A DNA stretch of 64,000 nt from Pseudoalteromonas rhizosphaerae. Lineage in GTDB: Bacteria; Pseudomonadota; Gammaproteobacteria; Enterobacterales; Alteromonadaceae. Of the stretch, positions 55,861 to 64,000 are shown piece after piece. The notes below the pieces were generated by a model. That model was given only the letters and a program-made list of their open reading frames with translations, was not told where the DNA came from and did no database searches. The position numbers and the translations under genes are program-made. The DNA is taken from contig NZ_CABVLM010000006.1 of assembly GCF_902498845.1 (NCBI RefSeq), forward strand, positions 264,875-328,874, read 5' to 3'. Within the stretch, counting starts at the first letter, position 1, and each line of letters begins with the position of its first letter.

Positions 55861-55908
55861 GTTTGGGAATAGAGATTGGATTCCCAATCTATAATTTCAT
55901 TCCCAAAC
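55861..55908. repeat. Nested perfect hairpin
   Basis: GTTTGGGAAT (55861-55870) pairs perfectly with ATTCCCAAAC (55899-55908), and inside it AGATTGG pairs with CCAATCT. The following gap to 56075 repeats GTTTGCAACT twice (55949, 56061). No gene is present. Confidence 0.65.
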
Positions 55909-56075
55909 TATAATAACTCTGATCATTAAAATGTGGTTGTTGAATATAGTTTGCAACTGCCACATATTATAACTCAATAAATTAAGTTGGGCTTTTTTCA
56001 AATAAAAAATGCAACTATAGCGTTAATCTATTTCTCTTCCTCGCACTCGTTCTAAATAAAGTTTGCAACTAAGAT

Positions 56076-57674
56076 TTATAGTTGAGCGTAATGCATATTA
56101 TGATTACCCATTAAATTGTACAAACTTTTCAAATTACCTTCTGACTCTGGGTCATCCCAACCTCTCAACCACCTTACTTCGATACCCAAATATTGTGCCC
56201 AAGCCACTGCTTTTTTCATTTCTTTAAATTTACCATTTTTAGCGCATGACTCTATGTACTGGTTAACAAGCAGATATTGATTCCGACCAGCACTATACTT
56301 AGCCTGATTAAACGCTTGCTCATAATACATATAAGATTTTTCGAATGATTTATGATGGTAGTAATAATTTGCATAACACCAATTACATAACCACCCCAAA
56401 ACATTATCAAGCTCTGCTTGCTTCAATTCATTATGATAATTATCGATGTTATCCAAAGAATCATAGTTATTCTTTAGTAACATACCTTCATTAAGTAACT
56501 CGATAAATTTTGATGGTATCTCTTTTATAGCTGGAGTTAATGCCAGTTGTGTTAGTACTTGGTGGCCCATAAAAGAGCCAACATGAGCTAAAACTAATTT
56601 AGCCTTTTCTATTTTGTTTAATTCTTGAAAAGATTCATGCGCTATATAACTTTGTAATACCTCAGTACCGTGCCCAATAGCTAATGCATAATGCTCCCAA
56701 TGCCTAGAAACCTCATAAAAATAAAGCCGATTAATATCAACTTCACTTGTTAAACCGATAGATTTTTTTAAACCCTTTATTGATTTATCTAACTTTGAAT
56801 TTATGCGGTATAACCTACCAGATTGACCTTTAACATGATCAATGCAACTAATTAAAAATTCACGACCAAAATTACTTTCCAGTTCTCTAAAACAATAAGA
56901 AGAAACCCGCCCAATAAATAAGATTATTTTTAAGCGCTGCTTTTCTGATTTACTAAGTAACCTTCTTAAAGAGCCATTAGAAGGACACTCCAACAACGAC
57001 AATGAATATTCCAAATTGTTAAACAGTGAACTAATACTTGGAATTTGATCAGTTGTGCTCCAATGCTGAGCATTTTCTAAGTTCTGGTTTGCTCTGTAAT
57101 CATCCACACTTTTATCTGGGTAGTGAAATGATGATTGGCTAATAGATAAAGACTCATAAATGAGTTGCCATGCTTTCCTTAATGGCCAGTTAATATTTTT
57201 CCCTTCAATATCGGGCAAAGCCCATACTTTTAAGTTTGGTAGATTGAGCTTTGAGGCTGGAACATTTATCCTCAAATAGTTTTTATAGAAAGAAAGTAAA
57301 ATCCGATCTAATAAATATTGTTGAATAAACCATTTTAAAGAATTTCTTTTATTGAGATATGTACCATCATCAGCTAAAACACTTTTATAAGTGACGAGCA
57401 GGTCTTCGACAGCTTCCAATACCATACAAATAACTCTCTCTTCACCTAAAGCACTTTCAAGCAATAATCTAAGTGAATCAATTAACTCTTCAAGCTTACC
57501 ATCAATTTTCGAGCTTTCGTCAGCCAAACGTTTTAACTTGGTTTGCAGCTTTTTCTTGTTGCTCTCGCTCAAGAATGAATTACTTCTATCCTTTTGTGCC
57601 AGAAGCCCAGTAATATTAAAAATCTCACGAACGAGCTCACCGATAGTCGGGAATGTAGCTTTATTATTTTCCAT
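56076..57674 (-). CDS. Unrecognised 532-residue protein, likely defence-island component
   Basis: This soluble protein has no signal or membrane helix. The N-terminal 90 residues are charged and helical (KKLQTKLKRLADESSKIDGKL) and may form a coiled coil. A middle part has ICMVLEAVEDLLVTYKS and WPLRKAWQLIYESLS. The C-terminal 150 residues look like helical repeats of the TPR kind (WCYANYYYHHKSFEKSYMYYEQAFNQ). I know no family for it. A 42-residue basic gene lies 32 bp upstream on the same strand, and the opposite strand carries a reverse-transcriptase operon. Confidence 0.75.
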   Translation of the reverse strand: MENNKATFPTIGELVREIFNITGLLAQKDRSNSFLSESNKKKLQTKLKRLADESSKIDGKLEELIDSLRLLLESALGEERVICMVLEAVEDLLVTYKSVLADDGTYLNKRNSLKWFIQQYLLDRILLSFYKNYLRINVPASKLNLPNLKVWALPDIEGKNINWPLRKAWQLIYESLSISQSSFHYPDKSVDDYRANQNLENAQHWSTTDQIPSISSLFNNLEYSLSLLECPSNGSLRRLLSKSEKQRLKIILFIGRVSSYCFRELESNFGREFLISCIDHVKGQSGRLYRINSKLDKSIKGLKKSIGLTSEVDINRLYFYEVSRHWEHYALAIGHGTEVLQSYIAHESFQELNKIEKAKLVLAHVGSFMGHQVLTQLALTPAIKEIPSKFIELLNEGMLLKNNYDSLDNIDNYHNELKQAELDNVLGWLCNWCYANYYYHHKSFEKSYMYYEQAFNQAKYSAGRNQYLLVNQYIESCAKNGKFKEMKKAVAWAQYLGIEVRWLRGWDDPESEGNLKSLYNLMGNHNMHYAQL

Positions 57675-57706
57675 TTAAATAAAGGGCCTCAAGGACCCAT
57701 TCCTTA

Positions 57707-57835
57707 TTATTTTTTGCCACTTTTAGGAGCAGCATTACCTCTATCTCCACCTGATTTATTGCCTGTAGTAGATGGCCAGTTACCACCTGGGCCTGGATGA
57801 CTAGAAGCGGGTTTTGATGAATTAGATTTTGCCAT
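57707..57835 (-). CDS. Tiny basic Gly/Ser/Pro-rich protein, 42 residues
   Basis: The reading frame starts at an ATG with GAGG eight bases before it and encodes MAKSNSSKPASSHPGPGG, then NWPSTTGNKSGGDRGNAAP, then KSGKK. It is low in hydrophobics and looks disordered, with a net positive charge. The good ribosome site and its place 32 bp before the 532-residue gene argue that it is translated. A 9-residue-ended hairpin (GGGTCC / GGCCC) lies between the two. I do not know its function; it may be a partner or inhibitor of the larger protein. Confidence 0.65.
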   Translation of the reverse strand: MAKSNSSKPASSHPGPGGNWPSTTGNKSGGDRGNAAPKSGKK

Positions 57836-58016
57836 AATAATATCCTCAATAGTTAATAAAATAGAAACAACACTTCTTTGCTGATTCGAGTTTTACTATA
57901 ACTTTGCTATTTAATTCTGACTTCTGGCATTTTGGAAACAAAAAAGCCAATTGAGATCAATTGCTAATTCCTCAATTTTCTCATACTATCAATTTGTTTA
58001 CATACAGAGATTAAAC

Positions 58017-58190
58017 ATGGCCGATGATATTTTGACCATTCAAGAGGTCGCTACGTACTTAAAGCTAAATGAAAAGACGGCATACCGTCTTGCAAGTGAA
58101 GGAAAATTACCCGGCTTTAAGGTGGGTGGAAGTTGGCGCTTTAAACGCGTAGATTTAGAGCAATGGATTGAAGAACAAAAACAAAAATAA
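58017..58190 (+). CDS. Excisionase-type helix-turn-helix protein
   Basis: The 57-residue protein is one winged helix-turn-helix of the MerR/Xis (HTH_17) kind: ILTIQEVATYLKLNEKTAYRLASEG, then the wing KLPGFKVGGSWRFKRVDLEQW. Such small proteins are excisionases or regulators. I chose the ATG at 58017; an upstream in-frame TTG-type start at 57951 adds 22 unrelated residues. It ends nine bases before the ATPase gene, so it heads the operon and may regulate it. No integrase is in view. Confidence 0.85.
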   Translation: MADDILTIQEVATYLKLNEKTAYRLASEGKLPGFKVGGSWRFKRVDLEQWIEEQKQK

Positions 58191-58199
58191 GGGATTATT

Positions 58200-60818
58200 A
58201 TGATTAGGGCTGAATATCAACGCTTTATGCAAACACTACAGGGTCAAAATGCAACGGATTCTGTGCGCAAAGTAGCAAATATAGTTTCAGCCCATTTTGA
58301 TGAATTACTGCCCTTATCTACTCACCAAGGGCAACGTATTCGTAAGATGGTCGAGCTATGCCAAGTCAATTGGGATAACTCGGCGACTAATATTCCTCCA
58401 CTCGTAGAGCAAGAAGTGATACAAGAAGTGCCACTATCGCGTTTAAAAACCTTGGAGGTGGGACCATTTAGAGGGTTTGCGCGGAAAGAAATATTTGATT
58501 TAAATAGTCGATTGGTATTGATTTATGGTCCAAATGGAACGGGGAAATCAAGTTTTTGTGAAGCGCTAGAATTCACTCTTTTAGGTAACGTTGCGGAAGC
58601 AGACAGCAAACGATTTCGTGATCAAAACGAATATCTGAGGAATGCTTTTGTAAATCAGCTGGTAGCCCCCTCCTTAGTCGCGTGTGATATGCAAGGCAAC
58701 GATGTCGCTATAGTTCCGAATGAGTCAGCCTTTCGTTTTTGTTTTGTCGAAAAGAACCGCATTGATAGCTTTTCCCGGATTGCTGCACAAGCCCCAGCAA
58801 AGCAAACCGAGCTTATAGCAACACTATTTGGTCTAGAAGCATTTACAGAGTTTGTCCGTAATTTCACGTCGGATATTGGTGGTCAGTATATCGATTTACA
58901 AGGCCAACTAGCATTACATCTAGCTCAAAAGGAACAAGGATTACAAGTGGCGCGTCAGCAAATACAGGCAAGCGCTACCGAACTACAAAGAATAGCTGCC
59001 GAAGAGTTAAAACTAGCCAATAGCTACAGACTTGGTATCAGCTTTGAACAATTGATTCTTGAACTGAACGGTAATGGTCAAGCTCTGGGTCGTATTGCAC
59101 AGTTAGAGTCTGAACTACAGCAGCCACCTCCGCCTAAAAGCTACCTCATTGCTGCTACGTTTGAGGCGATAGGTAACGAAGCGTCAGCGTTAGTCAATGA
59201 ATTAAGACAAAGCCAACAGCAACTGGCCGATGCAAGTCAACAAGTTTCATTTAAACAACTATATGAAGCAGTAGTGCAGGTTCAACAGAGCAGCCCTGGT
59301 TTGTGTCCGGCCTGCAAGACTCCATTGCAACAAGTTCAGGTAAATCCATACACAAATGCCGGACAAGAATTAACCAGATTGCAGCAGTTAGGTGAACTTC
59401 AGCAAAAAGTGGGTCAACTTGAACAAAACGCATTGCAAGCAATATTTAAGGTTGGGCAATCGCTGAATACCTGTCTGCAATTTTTCTCAGTGAATAACCC
59501 CTTAAAACCATTTGAACTGGTTAACATGCAGCCTGGGTTACAGTGGTGGGGTTCACTATTCACTCCGTTACCAGATACTTCTGTTGCATGGCAACACTTA
59601 ACCAGTCAAATCCATCAACTAGAGACAAATGATAGGCTAGCGGAAGAAGCCATTCGACAGAGAGACAATAAACAGGCCGAATTAAATCGCCTCCGCAATA
59701 TCGCACAACAAATAACAGTATTAGCAACGCAGAAGCAAACGACCTTAGGTAACCAAGCTAACGCTCAAAGACTGATTGATAATTTTCAAAATGAAAATGC
59801 ACAACTTATTGCAAACGTCGAAGCTGAAAGGCCTTCCATCGCACGGAATCATGAAATAGTAGCTGCATATGCGATGTTTGTTCAAAAGCTTACAAATTAC
59901 AATAATAGCTTGCCCGCACGGTTAGTCGCTGACTTAGGAGAATTGGTTGTCCAATTGTACAACTCGTTCAATCGAAATGATGCTCAATCGGAACTATTGG
60001 CTGACGTAAAGCTACCATTAGCACCAAACCAACGGTTGCGAATAGCATTTCAAAATCAACCTGAACAGTTATTTGATGCATTGCATATCCTAAGCGAAGG
60101 CCACGTACGTTGCTTGGGCTTAGCCATACTGTTAGCTAAAAATTTGAAAGAGCAAGCACCTGTTTTAATTTTTGATGATCCTGTCAATGCGATTGATGAC
60201 GACCATCGAGAGTCCATAAGACGAACTCTATTTGAGGACCAGTACTTTATGGACAAGCAAATTATACTTACGTGCCATGGTGAAGAATTTTTCAAGGATA
60301 TACAGAACTTACTGCCAGCTGCGGATACTCGTAATGCAAGACTTCTAAGCTTCCTACCACGGTTAGGTGAGCAGCATGTCCGTGTTGATTTCAATTGTGC
60401 GCCTAGAAATTATATTTTGGCCGCTCGTAATCACATGATTAGAAATGAAGTGAGGGATGCGTTGGCAAAGTCACGACAGGGATTGGAGGCACTTACAAAA
60501 GGGAAAGTCTGGAAATATGTAAGTAGGTTCGGTGATGGAAACTTGAGTTTGAAGTTCCGTTCAGCATCTTCGCCAATTGAGCTAAGAGGCTTAACCGAGC
60601 AGTTACGTAGCAAGATTGCTAAAGCTGACTTTTCTGATCCTAATAAAGCCAGCGTTTATGATCCAATAGATCAGCTTTTGAACCGCAGTGGAGACTCTCG
60701 AGAATGGCGTTATCTAAACAAAGGAACACATGAGGAGAATGATCGTCTCGAGTTTGATCGTCAAACGGTTGAATTAATTATTATGTCGCTTGAACAAATA
60801 GATGCGGCGCTGCAATAG
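58200..60818 (+). CDS. SMC/Rad50-like ATPase with zinc-hook
   Basis: The 872-residue ATPase has Walker A YGPNGTGKSS (about 110), a long coiled coil interrupted by a zinc-hook CPAC (Cys369-Cys372) and a returning coil. Then come an ABC signature-like LSEGHVRCLGLAILLAKN (about 630), Walker B VLIFDDPVNAIDDD (about 655) and H-loop TCHGEEF. The N-terminal 80 residues and the C-terminal 130 do not match known SMCs. Rad50/SMC-type proteins of this size recur in defence systems, usually with a nuclease. Here the downstream partner, 24 bp away, is a reverse transcriptase. Confidence 0.85.
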   Translation: MIRAEYQRFMQTLQGQNATDSVRKVANIVSAHFDELLPLSTHQGQRIRKMVELCQVNWDNSATNIPPLVEQEVIQEVPLSRLKTLEVGPFRGFARKEIFDLNSRLVLIYGPNGTGKSSFCEALEFTLLGNVAEADSKRFRDQNEYLRNAFVNQLVAPSLVACDMQGNDVAIVPNESAFRFCFVEKNRIDSFSRIAAQAPAKQTELIATLFGLEAFTEFVRNFTSDIGGQYIDLQGQLALHLAQKEQGLQVARQQIQASATELQRIAAEELKLANSYRLGISFEQLILELNGNGQALGRIAQLESELQQPPPPKSYLIAATFEAIGNEASALVNELRQSQQQLADASQQVSFKQLYEAVVQVQQSSPGLCPACKTPLQQVQVNPYTNAGQELTRLQQLGELQQKVGQLEQNALQAIFKVGQSLNTCLQFFSVNNPLKPFELVNMQPGLQWWGSLFTPLPDTSVAWQHLTSQIHQLETNDRLAEEAIRQRDNKQAELNRLRNIAQQITVLATQKQTTLGNQANAQRLIDNFQNENAQLIANVEAERPSIARNHEIVAAYAMFVQKLTNYNNSLPARLVADLGELVVQLYNSFNRNDAQSELLADVKLPLAPNQRLRIAFQNQPEQLFDALHILSEGHVRCLGLAILLAKNLKEQAPVLIFDDPVNAIDDDHRESIRRTLFEDQYFMDKQIILTCHGEEFFKDIQNLLPAADTRNARLLSFLPRLGEQHVRVDFNCAPRNYILAARNHMIRNEVRDALAKSRQGLEALTKGKVWKYVSRFGDGNLSLKFRSASSPIELRGLTEQLRSKIAKADFSDPNKASVYDPIDQLLNRSGDSREWRYLNKGTHEENDRLEFDRQTVELIIMSLEQIDAALQ

Positions 60819-60842
60819 CATATTTAAATAGGAATACGCATC

Positions 60843-63593
60843 ATGGGGTATAGAGCAGAATTTACAGGATGGGACTCAATAACAATAGAAGATCTTCTTG
60901 TTGCATACCGAAAAGCAAAAGCCGACTGTTTCTTCGAAAACACCTTTCCAACAGCCATTAAATTCGCTGAATACGAGCAAAATCTACTCACCAACTTAAA
61001 AGCTCTGTTAGGTCAATTGCAAGCCGATGCTGGTTTTGCTGAAAATGTAGAATTACTTGGGGATTTTCGTTTACTGCCCAAGAAGCTATCCACTGAAAGA
61101 AAATCAGATTCAGGCGACAATGGCCACGTTCATTTCTCAAAACCTGATAGAGCGGTTGAAAGCCTGTTTAAAAATTACAATGTAGTGCCTGAGTTTAGAA
61201 TTGTCGGCGACTTCCCTGTAAATACCCACATTATTTCTGCATTGTGGATCAATATGATTGGTCACAAGTTTGACGCCAAACTCGACGATAGCTGCTACGG
61301 AGCCAGACTCAAACGAATTAGTAATGATGAACTGATTACAGAAGATAATGAAAAGCCATTTCATATCAGCTCTGTAGGCTCTTTTGTACCGTATTTTCAA
61401 CCTTACCAAAAATGGCGTAACGATGGCTTAAAAACAATAAGAGAAGAGTTGGAAAAAGACCGAGATATAATTGCTGTATCTCTGGACTTAAAAAGTTACT
61501 ACCATTTTATAGACCCGCTAATTACCTCCGCTTCAGCACTTATAGAAGCTCTAGATTTGAACTTGTCTGATGAAGAAAAATCCTTCACTAAGCAGCTATC
61601 ACTATTTCTTAATGCGTGGGCTAGCGGCGCCACCAAATTTGGTAAATCAGTAGGTGGCAAAAAAGCAAAAATAAGCGGCGGGTTAGTTATTGGTTTGACA
61701 TGTAGCAGAGTCATTTCGAATGCTTTATTGCACAAGTGGGACCGGCTTGTTATCGAAAAGCTCTCACCTATTCACTATGGCCGTTACGTTGATGATATGT
61801 TCCTTGTGTTGCGCGATACAGGGAAAATATCAAATAGCCAAGACTTTATGCTTTTATTACAAGAGCGAATGGGTGAAAAGTGCATTGCACAAAGTCCCAA
61901 AACCAATAAAGTGTGGGTAATTAATCAAGGCGACGACGTACAATGTAACTCCAAAATATCGCTTCAGTCAGACAAACAAAAATTATTTGTCCTACAAGGC
62001 CGTGCTGGCTTAGACCTGTTGGATAGTATCGAAAAGGAAATATACGAATTATCTAGTGAACATCGTCTCATGCCCTCGCCCGACCAATTGGAACATTCAA
62101 CCGCAGCTAAAGTACTCTCAGCTGCTGGAAGTGTGGGTGAAAATGCAGATACTTTAAGAAGAGCCGATGGATTAACGATCCGTCGTCTGGGTTGGTCACT
62201 ACAATTGCGTCATGTAGAAACCCTAGCTAGGGATTTACCGCCGAATCAATGGAAAGAGCAAAGGGAAGAATTCTACCAATTTGCCCATAATCATATATTG
62301 CGGGCAGACAATCTCTTTGCCCATTTTAATTACTTACCTAGATTGCTTGGATTTGCAATCAGCATGAATGAATGGGAACAAGCTGAACAAATCGCAGTGA
62401 AGTCCTATCAAGCTATAGATATACTAGCCAAAGAGATAGGCAGAGGAGAGAAAGTTCGAATCAATGGGTGTGATGCTAAAGTCTTGAAAGATCTTTGGGG
62501 TTACATAAAAGGTACCTTAACTTGGTTATTTATTGATGCCGCTACACGCTACCATGATCCAAGTAAACTATTCCTTGGAGAACGCTCGAGTAGGAAAAAG
62601 CGCCTAGCAAACTTGTTCTTAAAACAAATTGTCGAAACGCTCAGTGATTTTGAAACACTACTAAAGCTTAGTTTTGATGTAGCAGAGTTTGAGAATAAAG
62701 CCCCATTAGTCGCATCGGCAGATCTAGCAAAAGAAGCATACAAGCACATAATAAATAGTCGTTCCGCTGAGCAGTTAGTTGGTAAGCGAAATGCAAAAAA
62801 AGAAAAGCAAATTCTGAATTTGCTCGGTGATTCTGGGGTTATTGATGTACCTATATTTGAGCAGTTTATTAACTCTACCCGAAAAACGAGACTAGGCAAC
62901 GTCACTAAAGGGCAAAAGAAAAACGACAGCTTCCTGCCGTATCTCTTCCCAACTAGACCTTTATCTCCACTGGAAATATCTGAGCTAGCCCCTGAATGTG
63001 TTGGTTTACCCTCTGCATCCGGAAAACCTCCAGTATTTGGCCCCTCTGTTACATGGGCAAAATACACGCAAGTACTTCGTGGTGTATGGATAAAGCCAAC
63101 CCTACTTGCTGCTGAGCAAGATGCTGATGAAAAACCTCCAACAACCCGGAAGAAATTCATTAAAGTAGGTACGGACAGCAAAGATAAAGTGATCGTGGCG
63201 CTAACTAATCTTCGCACTGAGGACAACGACTGGGCATCGACAGCTTGCAACAAACCTAATTTAAGTCGGAAACGTTATCAAAAAATTTCTAAATTGGTTA
63301 ACGATGTTCTGAAATTAAAACCAAAACCTGATTACGTACTTTTTCCTGAACTATCGATTCCGCTGAAATGGCTGAACAGTATTGCTGCTAGATTAAGTAG
63401 CGCAGGAATAAGTCTTGTTGCAGGAACAGAGTACCAACACGTTGGAGCTAATAAGATATACAGTGAGGCCTCAATGGTTTTGGCGGATAACCGACTCGGT
63501 TATCCCACCTTTGTCAAAATTAGACAACCTAAACTTGAGCCAGCTGTTGGTGAGGACAAAGAGCTTACTAGTACTTCGTCACACAAATTTTGA
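60843..63593 (+). CDS. Reverse transcriptase-nitrilase fusion (UG1/DRT type 1-like), truncated by an IS
   Basis: The 916-residue reading frame has an N-terminal RT domain: Asp215 in SLDLKSYYHF (motif A) and YVDD with D317/D318 (motif C, GRYVDDMFLVL), so it should polymerise. A helical region runs from about 390 to 790. From about 795 a carbon-nitrogen hydrolase domain starts: VIVALTNLRTED and FPELSIP with the catalytic Glu836, then FVKIRQPK (Lys892/897). The domain is cut after VGEDKEL. The last eight residues (TSTSSHKF) come from an inserted IS630 end, so the catalytic Cys region is absent. RT-nitrilase fusions define UG1, known as phage-defence DRT type 1. It ends a three-gene operon. Confidence 0.85.
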   Translation: MGYRAEFTGWDSITIEDLLVAYRKAKADCFFENTFPTAIKFAEYEQNLLTNLKALLGQLQADAGFAENVELLGDFRLLPKKLSTERKSDSGDNGHVHFSKPDRAVESLFKNYNVVPEFRIVGDFPVNTHIISALWINMIGHKFDAKLDDSCYGARLKRISNDELITEDNEKPFHISSVGSFVPYFQPYQKWRNDGLKTIREELEKDRDIIAVSLDLKSYYHFIDPLITSASALIEALDLNLSDEEKSFTKQLSLFLNAWASGATKFGKSVGGKKAKISGGLVIGLTCSRVISNALLHKWDRLVIEKLSPIHYGRYVDDMFLVLRDTGKISNSQDFMLLLQERMGEKCIAQSPKTNKVWVINQGDDVQCNSKISLQSDKQKLFVLQGRAGLDLLDSIEKEIYELSSEHRLMPSPDQLEHSTAAKVLSAAGSVGENADTLRRADGLTIRRLGWSLQLRHVETLARDLPPNQWKEQREEFYQFAHNHILRADNLFAHFNYLPRLLGFAISMNEWEQAEQIAVKSYQAIDILAKEIGRGEKVRINGCDAKVLKDLWGYIKGTLTWLFIDAATRYHDPSKLFLGERSSRKKRLANLFLKQIVETLSDFETLLKLSFDVAEFENKAPLVASADLAKEAYKHIINSRSAEQLVGKRNAKKEKQILNLLGDSGVIDVPIFEQFINSTRKTRLGNVTKGQKKNDSFLPYLFPTRPLSPLEISELAPECVGLPSASGKPPVFGPSVTWAKYTQVLRGVWIKPTLLAAEQDADEKPPTTRKKFIKVGTDSKDKVIVALTNLRTEDNDWASTACNKPNLSRKRYQKISKLVNDVLKLKPKPDYVLFPELSIPLKWLNSIAARLSSAGISLVAGTEYQHVGANKIYSEASMVLADNRLGYPTFVKIRQPKLEPAVGEDKELTSTSSHKF

Positions 63594-64000
63594 CTAGTTG
63601 AGAGCACCGTAAGCTCTCTCTAGTTTTTCACGTGCTGAATCAACATTAAACATCCAATTTATACTGACGCCTTCTTTATTTCGGCGCCATTCCCACGCCG
63701 TGAGCTCTGTCTTTAACTCTTCCATATTTGCTATGCGCCGATCTAAGCATTGCTTATTCATATTGCCAATTTCTATCTCGACCATATTCAACCAACTCGC
63801 ATGTTTAGGTGTGTAATGGAACTCTATTTTATTTAAAATACGTCGTGCTTCTTGCGGTGAAAATGCTTTATATAACGCACCTTCCGTATGAGTCGATAAG
63901 TTATCTAGCACGACACGAATTTTATTCGCATGTGGGTAGTGTTCATCGACTAAGTCCTTCATACAGTGAGCAAAATCAACTTTCGTTTTCCTCTGTGTTG
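63566..64000 (-). mobile_element. IS630-family insertion sequence, partial
   Basis: The element's left end lies at one of the TA dinucleotides between 63566 and 63573, where the RT-nitrilase frame loses similarity to its family. It runs off the window's right edge. IS630 elements insert at TA and duplicate it, which fits, but the far end is not visible. Confidence 0.8.
63594..64000 (-). CDS. IS630-family transposase, C-terminal part
   Basis: The frame is open from the window edge and continues TKVDFAHCMKDLVDEHYPHANK, then VVLDNLSTHTEGALYKAF with the second catalytic Asp. It goes on HYTPKHASWLNMVEIEIGNMNKQCL, which holds the final Glu and the PKHASWLNMVE signature of the family. It reads to a stop at 63594. 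The N-terminal part with the first Asp is outside the window. No disruption is seen in this portion. Confidence 0.92.
   Translation of the reverse strand, partial: TQRKTKVDFAHCMKDLVDEHYPHANKIRVVLDNLSTHTEGALYKAFSPQEARRILNKIEFHYTPKHASWLNMVEIEIGNMNKQCLDRRIANMEELKTELTAWEWRRNKEGVSINWMFNVDSAREKLERAYGALN

Noticed and set aside
55861..55908. Nested hairpin as a retron msr-msd RNA
   Set aside because: The only reverse transcriptase here is of the RT-nitrilase kind, not a retron RT, is 5 kb away and faces the other way. The hairpin is too short for an msr-msd.
57664..57849. 61-codon minus-strand frame overlapping the start of the 532-residue gene
   Set aside because: The overlapping 42-codon frame in another register has the better start site and composition.
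1..64000. CRISPR arrays, tRNA or rRNA genes
   Set aside because: No repeat-spacer pattern and no tRNA or rRNA signature was seen on reading; the only tandem array has 8-bp units and no spacers.

Overview
The window looks like chromosome of a marine gammaproteobacterium of the Alteromonadales, most likely Pseudoalteromonas. This is inferred from the AT-rich coding style, the dsbC-xerD / fldB arrangement typical of Gammaproteobacteria, an NrtR-prs-nadV locus, a choline-to-betaine locus, TonB and SulP transporters, and island DNA rich in short repeats. No rRNA, tRNA or CRISPR array was seen.

Positions 1-50,200 are mostly ordinary chromosome. In order: dsbC (cut by the edge), xerD and divergent fldB; a NatAB-like exporter with an S33 hydrolase; a YtrA-type GntR regulator with its own ABC exporter; a choline/betaine locus (betI-betB-betA-short BCCT carrier-TorF porin) with a palindromic BetI-type operator; a DUF4177-YidD-TM2 cluster; a FAN1-like nuclease fused to a DEDDh exonuclease; another ABC exporter; an MBOAT/SGNH acylation pair; a BlaI regulator with an M56 protease-ankyrin sensor and twin operators; cytochrome b561 plus a catalase-like peroxidase; a TonB receptor; a GNAT protein opposite glutathionylspermidine synthetase/amidase; Lrp/LysE; oleate hydratase; CBS protein, CorA, Dps; a chemoreceptor; DUF2237; SulP; a superfamily 1 helicase; and the NAD salvage set nrtR | prs-nadV with an operator on each side.

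From about 50,200 to the end the DNA is accessory. It holds two orphan small genes with integron-attC-like boundaries, a dead ISAs1 element (IRs intact, transposase frameshifted), about 900 bp of hairpins, an 8 x 8-bp tandem repeat and a duplicated 164-bp element. It also holds a frameshifted HigA-type antitoxin remnant and a secreted chitin-binding/lipase-like gene pair.

The last 8 kb looks like a phage-defence island. An unrecognised 532-residue protein with a tiny 42-residue basic partner runs leftward. Running rightward is a tight operon of a small helix-turn-helix protein, a zinc-hook SMC/Rad50-type ATPase, and a reverse transcriptase with a C-terminal nitrilase-like domain (the UG1/DRT type 1 architecture). 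An IS630-family element cuts the nitrilase domain before its catalytic cysteine and runs off the window. This operon is the strongest candidate for an unusual system here: the DRT1 core is known, but its coupling to a zinc-hook ATPase and HTH partner deserves study.
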